Assembly (NCBI GenBank): GCA_041656175.1
Contig: JBBAEA010000125.1
Span: 1 to 9,998, forward strand
DNA length: 9,998 nt
Reading direction: 5' to 3'
DNA from: JBBAEA01 sp041656175
GTDB lineage: Bacteria > Myxococcota_A > Bradymonadia > UBA4248
Part shown: piece after piece, positions 4,936 through 9,998 of the stretch
Layout: every line of letters begins with the position of its first letter
Numbering within the stretch: the stretch's first letter is position 1
Notes under the pieces: model-generated
Databases searched by the model: none
What the model saw: only the letters and a program-made list of their open reading frames with translations
What the model was told of the DNA's origin: nothing
Program-made: the position numbers and the translations under genes

Positions 4936-7344
4936 ATGCAACGCACAGAACGCAGAAGCAGTTTTAAAGCAATATTTATCCTTATTTCTTTAGCCTTCAC
5001 GGCTGGTATCCTATCTTGCGATTGGGATCCAGAACTAGGCACGTATACGGGGCAACGATGCCCTCCACAAGGCATTGAGGGAACAGTCATCAGTAAGGAG
5101 CCTGATTATCAGGATACCGTCAAAAGATGTGCAGTCAATTTAGATTGTGTCGAACATGAATCCAGTACCAAAGAAAATCGAGCGTTCGAATGTAAGGTAG
5201 CTAGAGAGTGTTCTTCTGGCCAAATCCATTGTATGTACGAAGAAGGCACAACAACAAAAACCAAGTGCGTAGACCCAAAAACTGATCTGCAATTCTGTGG
5301 TGCACGTGCAGATTGTACAGGCGACGCTGCAGGGCAGCGCTGCGCTGAAGGTCAAACTTGCGAAAATGGTCTTTGTACATGCCCAAGAGGCCATATTGTT
5401 TGCGAGGGTACATGTATTGATCCCAGCAAAGACAACGAATTTTGTGGCGCGAGTGGCAATTGTGAAAATGAGAAACGAGGCACAACTTGCCAAGGCGCAC
5501 AATCATGTGTGGGCGGTGCCTGTAGTTGCACTAGTGGAAATGTATTTTGTGGCGATGATTGCATCGATCCACGAACAAACAAAGAGTATTGTGGAGCCAA
5601 AGGGGCTTGTAATAGTACAGATGCTGATTCTGAAGATTATCGAGGAACACCATGCCGAGAAGCCGAGTCTTGCATAGATCGTTCTTGTAGGTGCCCTGGT
5701 TCTGGAGTTATATATTGTGATGGCATTTGCATAGATCCCGATACAAGCAAAACTTATTGTGGCGCTAAGGGAAATTGCAAAGGCACTATCGAAAATGAAG
5801 ATAATTATAAAGGACAAACTTGTGTGGGAGATGAAATTTGTTTAAATGGTCTTTGCCAATGCCCTGGAAGTGGAATGATTTCTTGTAATGTCGACGGAAC
5901 AGTAAAATGTATCGATCCTTTGAGCAATGACGACTTTTGTGGAGCGCAAATGGGCTGCGTAGGAGCACAAAAATGCACGACAGACGCAGATGGAAATATT
6001 TCGAAGTGTGTAAACGGTAAATGCCTCGTGCTATCTTGCACTAACAATAAGCAACTTTGCCCTGAACTAGACCAAAATGGCATCGCTACTGGGCAAAACG
6101 TATGCCGAGATTTATTTAGCGACAAAAACCATTGTGGTGCCTGCAATTTTGAATGTAATAGTAGCAAATACCCTAACACCAAACTCGCAGAACCAGCTTG
6201 TGCTGGTGGTATATGCCAATACGATTGTAATAACGCCTACGAAAACTGCGGTTCTGTTGTGGAACCGCTATGTCTTAGTCATGGCGATATGACTACCAAT
6301 CACCAACACTGCGGTCAATGTAACGTTAATTGCTTAACTGGCGCTGGAATTGATGCAGGCGACTGCGTCGGCGGAAACTGCTATTGTGAGGGAGGTACGT
6401 GTAAAAAAGCTGCGGTTACATGTGATCCTGGCATTTGCCAATTAACTGCAACGCTGGAAAAACCTTGTGTAGACACAGTTGAACTGTGTGGCAACGCCTG
6501 CAAAAACTGCACGGAAAATGCGACGAATGCATCCTGTGAAAATGGATTATGTTTTGCAAAAGAGTGTAATAAATACTACCACCCCGAAAAGAGGGATGGC
6601 CATGTTGTTTGCGTTTCCAATACGCCCGTATCCTGTGCTCCACCCACAATAGAGTCTGTAGATTCCTCCCCCTCAAATTGCACAACACTCCCGAATGCTA
6701 AAAGCAGCTATTGCGGAGAGGAAGGCTATTGCGTTATTACAGAGTGTAATGACGGCTACCACATTGTGAAGGGTCAAAATAGTGATGATTCTTGCGCTCC
6801 AAACTCTGGTTTTGCTTGTGCTGATACTACTAGCAGTCAGCCAGTTAACTGTTACGAAAGCATTACTAATAGCGTCGTTACATCGTGTGATAAGGGAAAA
6901 TGCATAGTCAAAGAGTGTGCGCCTGGTTACCATATCGGCAATGATGATAAATCTTGTGTAGCAAATACAAAATCCGCATGCGGGTTACCAGATAGCAATG
7001 CTACTGTAGGGTGTAATGACCGATGTCGGCTGGGGATTTGTTGGAGACGTAGAGACAAAAATAATATTTATTGTGGTGGTGGGAGTGGAGCATCAATTGA
7101 ATGCTGGACGGACAATATAATCACTAGAGCATGCATACCCAAAAGCGATGATATGCCGCCATATGCTTGCGCATACGTATGTAATGACTCAGGCGAAAGC
7201 GAAAAGCAGAGACTCTGCGATGGCAAATGTCTCTACCTTATTAATGGCACCGATTGCGAAGAATGCGCGAAATGCACCAGTGGGCAAACTTGCTACAAAG
7301 ACGAGAAGGGCAATGTGCAATGCCGCAACACCCTACAACCGTAA
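4936..7344 (+). CDS. Large Cys-rich repeat lipoprotein, long paralogue
   Basis: An 802-residue protein, probably exported, lipid-anchored and heavily disulphide-bonded; biochemical role unknown. The start is the ATG at 4936, with GAGGGAG (4924-4930) 5 bases upstream, rather than a TTG at 4867. The signal peptide runs over residues 1-27 with lipobox ILS-C28, the same cysteine position as the paralogue. After LGTYTGQRCPP come repeats centred on C-[IV]-D-P at residues 111, 160, 209, 265 and 325. Each has the pattern CxGxCIDP..(D/N)..(F/Y)CGA.G.C....G..C....(S/I)C..G.C.CP and spacing 49, 49, 56 and 60. A more divergent block follows (HCGAC 399-403, HCGQC 458-462). About residues 496-802 match the short paralogue, including three EC..[GY]Y modules and the C-terminal GKCLYLINGTDC...CRNTLQP. 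Such CGA/CGxC repeat lipoproteins are, from memory, common in Myxococcota-like genomes, where automated naming is often misleading. Compared with the paralogue, its stop arises from CAA to TAA two codons early. Confidence 0.88.
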   Translation: MQRTERRSSFKAIFILISLAFTAGILSCDWDPELGTYTGQRCPPQGIEGTVISKEPDYQDTVKRCAVNLDCVEHESSTKENRAFECKVARECSSGQIHCMYEEGTTTKTKCVDPKTDLQFCGARADCTGDAAGQRCAEGQTCENGLCTCPRGHIVCEGTCIDPSKDNEFCGASGNCENEKRGTTCQGAQSCVGGACSCTSGNVFCGDDCIDPRTNKEYCGAKGACNSTDADSEDYRGTPCREAESCIDRSCRCPGSGVIYCDGICIDPDTSKTYCGAKGNCKGTIENEDNYKGQTCVGDEICLNGLCQCPGSGMISCNVDGTVKCIDPLSNDDFCGAQMGCVGAQKCTTDADGNISKCVNGKCLVLSCTNNKQLCPELDQNGIATGQNVCRDLFSDKNHCGACNFECNSSKYPNTKLAEPACAGGICQYDCNNAYENCGSVVEPLCLSHGDMTTNHQHCGQCNVNCLTGAGIDAGDCVGGNCYCEGGTCKKAAVTCDPGICQLTATLEKPCVDTVELCGNACKNCTENATNASCENGLCFAKECNKYYHPEKRDGHVVCVSNTPVSCAPPTIESVDSSPSNCTTLPNAKSSYCGEEGYCVITECNDGYHIVKGQNSDDSCAPNSGFACADTTSSQPVNCYESITNSVVTSCDKGKCIVKECAPGYHIGNDDKSCVANTKSACGLPDSNATVGCNDRCRLGICWRRRDKNNIYCGGGSGASIECWTDNIITRACIPKSDDMPPYACAYVCNDSGESEKQRLCDGKCLYLINGTDCEECAKCTSGQTCYKDEKGNVQCRNTLQP

Positions 7345-7516
7345 GCCTAAGGAAGCTCTAAAGCATGCAAAAACGGGCAAAGCATGGCTAGGTTAAACGA
7401 AGGAAAGTTGGGAGCGTGTTTAAAATAAAGTCTATAAAATCAATGTTCTACACACAAAAGCGGGTTCTAAGGGCGATAAGCCTTAGACGGGGTTAGGGGC
7501 GGTAGCCCCATAAATC
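7345..7516 (+). repeat. Dispersed intergenic element, copy C
   Basis: Starts at the lipoprotein stop codon: CCTAAGGAAGCTCTAAAGC, GCAAAAACGGGCAAAGCA, TTTAAAATAAAGTC, TAAAATCAATGTTCTACACA, CGGGTTCTAAGGG, hairpin CTAAGG 7467-7472 / CCTTAG 7481-7486, GGGGTTAGGGGCGG and CCCCATAAATCAGAG. It is the most complete and compact copy, and its orientation relative to the preceding gene matches copies A and D. Confidence 0.6.
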
Positions 7517-7585
7517 AGAGGCATCTTCAGTATTTGGCTCATAAGTCTTTGCTAGACTTGCTCTAAAGCCACTCGACGTTTTTTC

Positions 7586-7612
7586 TCGCAATTTTCAAAT
7601 TTTTGCGATTTT
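7586..7612 (+). terminator. Possible terminator after the long lipoprotein gene
   Basis: TCGCAA 7586-7591 pairs with TTGCGA 7603-7608 around an AT-rich 11-base loop, followed by TTTTA. The stem is weak and lies about 240 bases past the stop, just before the tRNA promoter. Confidence 0.3.
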
Positions 7613-7614
7613 AC

Positions 7615-7643
7615 TTGCACTTTAGATTTTTTAAGGATATAGA
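7615..7643 (+). promoter_or_regulatory. sigma70-type promoter of the tRNA gene
   Basis: TTGCAC (7615-7620), then exactly 17 bases, then TATAGA (7638-7643). Transcription would start near 7650, about 26 bases before the tRNA 5' end. This is the clearest promoter in the window. Confidence 0.7.
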
Positions 7644-7649
7644 ATGCGG

Positions 7650-7669
7650 CACTTGCCATTAGGCAAGTG
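7650..7669 (+). promoter_or_regulatory. Perfect hairpin in the tRNA leader
   Basis: CACTTGCC / GGCAAGTG, 8 bp with ATTA loop, placed from the predicted transcription start to six bases before the mature tRNA. It would be removed by RNase P. It could be a protective 5' leader structure or a DNA operator overlapping the start site. Confidence 0.5.
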
Positions 7670-7675
7670 TGTTTT

Positions 7676-7748
7676 GGGGCTGTAGCTCAGCTGGGAGAGC
7701 GCTAGAATCGCACTCTAGAGGTCATCGGTTCGATCCCGTTCAGCTCCA
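7676..7748 (+). tRNA. tRNA-Ala (anticodon CGC)
   Basis: A 73-base cloverleaf decoding GCG alanine codons. Acceptor arms are GGGGCTG / CAGCTCC with a G3-T70 wobble, the classic alanine identity element, and discriminator A73. The D-arm is GCTC / GAGC, the anticodon stem CTAGA / TCTAG with loop ATCGCAC (anticodon CGC), the variable region AGGTC, and the T-arm ATCGG TTCGATC CCGTT. The second T-stem pair is a T-T mismatch. The CCA tail is not encoded (CCATAG follows). It has its own promoter and terminator, so it is a single-gene unit. Confidence 0.95.
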
Positions 7749-7768
7749 TAGAAATTATCTATAGAATC

Positions 7769-7806
7769 AAAGGCTTGCGAGAAATTTTGCAAGCCTTTTT
7801 TGTTTT
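7769..7806 (+). terminator. Intrinsic terminator of the tRNA gene
   Basis: AAAGGCTTGC 7769-7778 pairs with GCAAGCCTTT 7789-7798 around a 10-base loop and runs straight into a T-tract (TTTTTTTGTTTTT). This is a textbook Rho-independent terminator 20 bases after the tRNA. Confidence 0.88.
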
Positions 7807-8001
7807 TCTATCTTTTCCTGATCTTTTCTATAAGAACTGTTCCCAAGGAGTTAGAGCAAAACAACGAAAGTCTGGCGAGCACTCGAAATAAAGTTAAGAG
7901 TATCAATATGTTACGCAGAAACTTGCAGTTTGTTTTTTCCGTTGTTCAAGCTTTTCAAAAACTGCCGAAAACCATAGCGATATAAGAGAGGAGCAAAAAT
8001 C

Positions 8002-9786
8002 ATGTTAAAACCTATTATTAGCTTGTTTTCTTCTGTAGGTGGCGGTCCCCTCGAAAGGTTGCACGACGCTCTAAAGAAAGATGGCTGTAACGCGCAGATG
8101 TGCACAGCGTTTAGCCCTGAATCATGGAGAAGATTATTTTCTAAAGGAGCGAGCGCAAGGTTGGCGGCAAGGGCTTTAAGTTTTGGACTCTATCCGCTGG
8201 GAGCATTAGCAAAGGCTTTGAAGTCAAGCGCCTGCACATTTACTGGGCCCGCTAGGCGCAAATCCGTCTTAATTGTGTCGACTAATCCCTTCTTTTTGCC
8301 ACACTTTTTGCTGTTAACGCGAGCGCTGCACCGCTCTAGCGTCATAGCGCTCATGTACGATATGTATCCCGATGCCTTAGAGGTCGCCGGGAAGAGCCAT
8401 CCATTATTTACAAAATTATGGACAAAAGCGAATAAAGCTCTATTAAAACGCGCTGATGCCGTTGTTTATTTGGGGGATGAAATGCGCAAAGCGGCTGAGT
8501 CCCGATACGCTGTAAACCCATTAACGGCGATTATCCCCACTGGCGCAAAGATCGATGAGTTTCGCGCAACGAGATCTGTTTTAGACAAAGAACTTATTGC
8601 GTTTTTTGGCGACAAATGTGTTTTTTCTTACGTTGGGAATTTTGGGCTTATGCACGATAGCAGCACCTTGCTTGAAGCCATCCCCGCGTTTTTAGAAAAA
8701 CATCGCGAGGATGCTGTTTTTGTTTTCGCATCGACGGGACCCGAAACAGAGAAGCTCAAAATAGCACTACAAGACGACGAAAGCATTCGCTTTCTTGGCC
8801 CCCTCGAAGATGATGCTTGGGTAGAACTCATTCAACGCAGCCACGTTAGCCTCGTAAGCCTTAAGATTGCGGCGCGTCACACATCGGTTCCTAGCAAAGT
8901 TTACAGTGCACTTGCCGGCGGAAACGTCATTTTAAGCATCTCCCCCAAAGACTCCGACTTGGCTCAACTTATAGAGACGGAGGATTGCGGTATACGTGTA
9001 GAGCCAGGAGATGTAGCGGCTTGCGTAGAGGCGATGAAGAGGCTCTCTAAGGCTAGCCAGCGAAGCGCTTTTGCTACTAACGTTGCACGAGCCGCCAAAA
9101 AGAACGATATATCGATGCTCTCCGAGCATTGGCAGGAAATAATTGAAAGCATAGAGCAAAATAGCGTGAGGACTTGGTCGCAATTGCGCTACGACACCAT
9201 CAAACGCAGTGTCGATATTTTAGCGTCTTCTGTTGCTTTAGTAGCGCTATGCCCCATTTTATTAGCCACTGCTGGCGCTGTAGCGATGACTATGGGGCGC
9301 CCCATACTTTTTAGCCAAGAGCGCCCTGGATTAGATGGACGTCCCTTTAAACTGCGCAAGTTCCGTTCCATGGCTCTTGCTAAAGAAGGCGAAGGTGCCG
9401 AAACTGACGGAGTCAGGTTGACGAAGCTGGGTAAATTCCTTCGCGCAACGAGCATTGACGAACTACCCACGCTCTGGAACGTTCTCATCGGCGACATGTC
9501 GTTGGTAGGCCCTCGCCCGCTGCTCACACAGTACTTGCAGCGCTATACTACTGAGCAAGCACGTCGCCATGAGGTAAAACCAGGCATCACTGGCTGGGCA
9601 CAAATAAACGGAAGAAACGCCATTTCTTGGGAGAAAAAATTTGAACATGACGTTTGGTACGTAGATAATGCGTCACTTTGGCTAGATCTACGTATTTTAT
9701 GGATGACTTTCGGCAAGGTTTTTTCGCGCAAAGACATCGCCCACCAAGGTAGCGCCACCATGCCCGAGTTTATGGGTTCCGAATAA
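8002..9786 (+). CDS. Glycosyltransferase / polyprenyl-phosphate phosphoglycosyl transferase fusion
   Basis: A 594-residue two-domain enzyme for surface-glycan assembly. Start ATG 8002 has GAGAGGAG (7986-7993) 8 bases upstream. Residues about 1-385 look like a GT-B (GT4-type, WbuB-like) glycosyltransferase: a linker-rich N-domain with STNPFFLPHFLLL near 93-105, then an FSYVGNFG motif at 208-215 and TSVPSKVYSALAGGN at 294-308 in the nucleotide-sugar-binding half. Residues about 395-594 are a monotopic bacterial sugar transferase (PglC/WcaJ C-domain type): KRSVD at 401-405, re-entrant hydrophobic helix about 405-430 with P418, QERPG 439-443, KFRSM 453-457, the catalytic Asp-Glu pair in SIDELPTLWN (D486, E487), VGPRPLL 502-508 and PGITGWAQINGRN 527-539. 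The C-domain should load a sugar-phosphate onto undecaprenyl phosphate at the cytoplasmic membrane; the N-domain may add the next sugar. Sugar specificity is not readable. No glycan genes are in view on the left; more may lie to the right. Confidence 0.9.
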   Translation: MLKPIISLFSSVGGGPLERLHDALKKDGCNAQMCTAFSPESWRRLFSKGASARLAARALSFGLYPLGALAKALKSSACTFTGPARRKSVLIVSTNPFFLPHFLLLTRALHRSSVIALMYDMYPDALEVAGKSHPLFTKLWTKANKALLKRADAVVYLGDEMRKAAESRYAVNPLTAIIPTGAKIDEFRATRSVLDKELIAFFGDKCVFSYVGNFGLMHDSSTLLEAIPAFLEKHREDAVFVFASTGPETEKLKIALQDDESIRFLGPLEDDAWVELIQRSHVSLVSLKIAARHTSVPSKVYSALAGGNVILSISPKDSDLAQLIETEDCGIRVEPGDVAACVEAMKRLSKASQRSAFATNVARAAKKNDISMLSEHWQEIIESIEQNSVRTWSQLRYDTIKRSVDILASSVALVALCPILLATAGAVAMTMGRPILFSQERPGLDGRPFKLRKFRSMALAKEGEGAETDGVRLTKLGKFLRATSIDELPTLWNVLIGDMSLVGPRPLLTQYLQRYTTEQARRHEVKPGITGWAQINGRNAISWEKKFEHDVWYVDNASLWLDLRILWMTFGKVFSRKDIAHQGSATMPEFMGSE

Positions 9787-9898
9787 GCACGAGCTGGGCG
9801 AATTCGGGGGACATGTTCGGGGCAAAAAAAGGCGTACTTGTTAAACATTAGCGTTTTAGAGCGCGACTCAGCTATTTATCGTTTAAGAGAGCTTTGCA

Positions 9899-9946
9899 CG
9901 GGGGGAAACCCTTTTCTTTGTGCCAAAGAAAAGATGTTTCCCCCCG
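9899..9946. repeat. Very strong long hairpin, possible bidirectional terminator
   Basis: CGGGGGGAAAC 9899-9909 pairs with GTTTCCCCCCG 9936-9946 (11 bp), and CTTTTCTTTG 9911-9920 pairs with CAAAGAAAAG 9924-9933 (10 bp). The loop is TGC and there is one small internal mismatch. No T-tract follows. It lies 112 bases past the glycosyltransferase stop and could end or protect that transcript, or be a copy of an intergenic palindrome family. Confidence 0.65.
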
Positions 9947-9961
9947 TACCCCCCTCCCCTT

Positions 9962-9988
9962 CAATCGCGACATGGATGTCAGCGATTG
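9962..9988. repeat. Second hairpin at the window edge
   Basis: CAATCGCGACAT pairs with ATGTC-A-GCGATTG around GG, with a single bulged A. It lies 15 bases after the previous hairpin; it may belong to a larger structure continuing beyond the window. Confidence 0.5.
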
Positions 9989-9998
9989 GTCGCGGCTG

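Larger units (their letters stand above)
9787..9998. other. Intergenic tail with hairpins, no gene seen
   Basis: No convincing frame or ribosome site was found. Just after the stop the sequence is GC-rich, with CGAATTCG and a GGGGC run, then AT-richer. Two strong hairpins fill 9899-9988 and are listed separately. Confidence 0.5.

Noticed and set aside
7676..7748. Idea that the nearby tRNA suppresses the TAG codon
   Set aside because: Its anticodon is CGC (Ala), which does not read UAG.
7845..7915. Possible fifth copy of the dispersed element (AATAAAGTTAAGAGTATCAAT)
   Set aside because: Only short AT-rich matches; the other landmarks are missing, so chance cannot be excluded.
7800..7985. Frame of 61 codons between tRNA and glycosyltransferase
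   Set aside because: It starts inside the terminator T-tract, lacks a ribosome site and recognisable protein features.
7676..9786. Genomic island attached at the tRNA
   Set aside because: No integrase, and no repeat of the tRNA 3' end elsewhere in the window.

Overview
The window looks like a chromosomal segment of a Gram-negative bacterium. The evidence is two lipobox lipoproteins, a Tat-type signal peptide, and a membrane-monotopic sugar-phosphate transferase of the kind that starts surface-glycan assembly. Cysteine-rich lipoproteins built from CIDP/CGA repeats are, from memory, typical of Myxococcota and Bradymonadota-like lineages. The ptb-buk pair suggests anaerobic acyl-phosphate metabolism, such as in a fermenter or gut/sediment organism. 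Taxonomy is inference only.

Layout. Positions 1-468 are intergenic and unusually rich in inverted repeats, including a branched, ncRNA-like fold at 36-247. On the minus strand, 469-2637 is a probable operon read right to left: a small Tat-signal ORF, then phosphate butyryltransferase (ptb), then butyrate kinase (buk), with gaps of 21 and 24 bases. Together ptb and buk convert acyl-CoA through acyl-phosphate to acid plus ATP. Positions 2650-3252 are a divergent intergenic region holding a MITE-like 117-bp inverted repeat and one copy of a dispersed element. On the plus strand, 3253-4443 and 4936-7344 are two paralogous Cys-rich lipoprotein genes. The first lacks about 400 residues of repeats present in the second, and it is interrupted by an in-frame TAG where the second has TGG (Trp). 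Between them, at 4576-4758, lies a tandem array based on TTTCGTGTTTTTCGTGGT. A tRNA-Ala(CGC) with its own sigma70-type promoter and terminator lies at 7676-7748. Positions 8002-9786 encode a GT-B glycosyltransferase fused to a PglC/WcaJ-like phosphoglycosyl transferase. The last 200 bases hold two strong hairpins.

No complete defence, CRISPR or mobile-element system is visible. The least explained signals are the degenerating or recoded lipoprotein paralogue, the family of about 180-bp intergenic elements that tend to follow gene ends in a fixed orientation, the branched hairpin array inserted in one copy of that element, and the MITE-like repeat.
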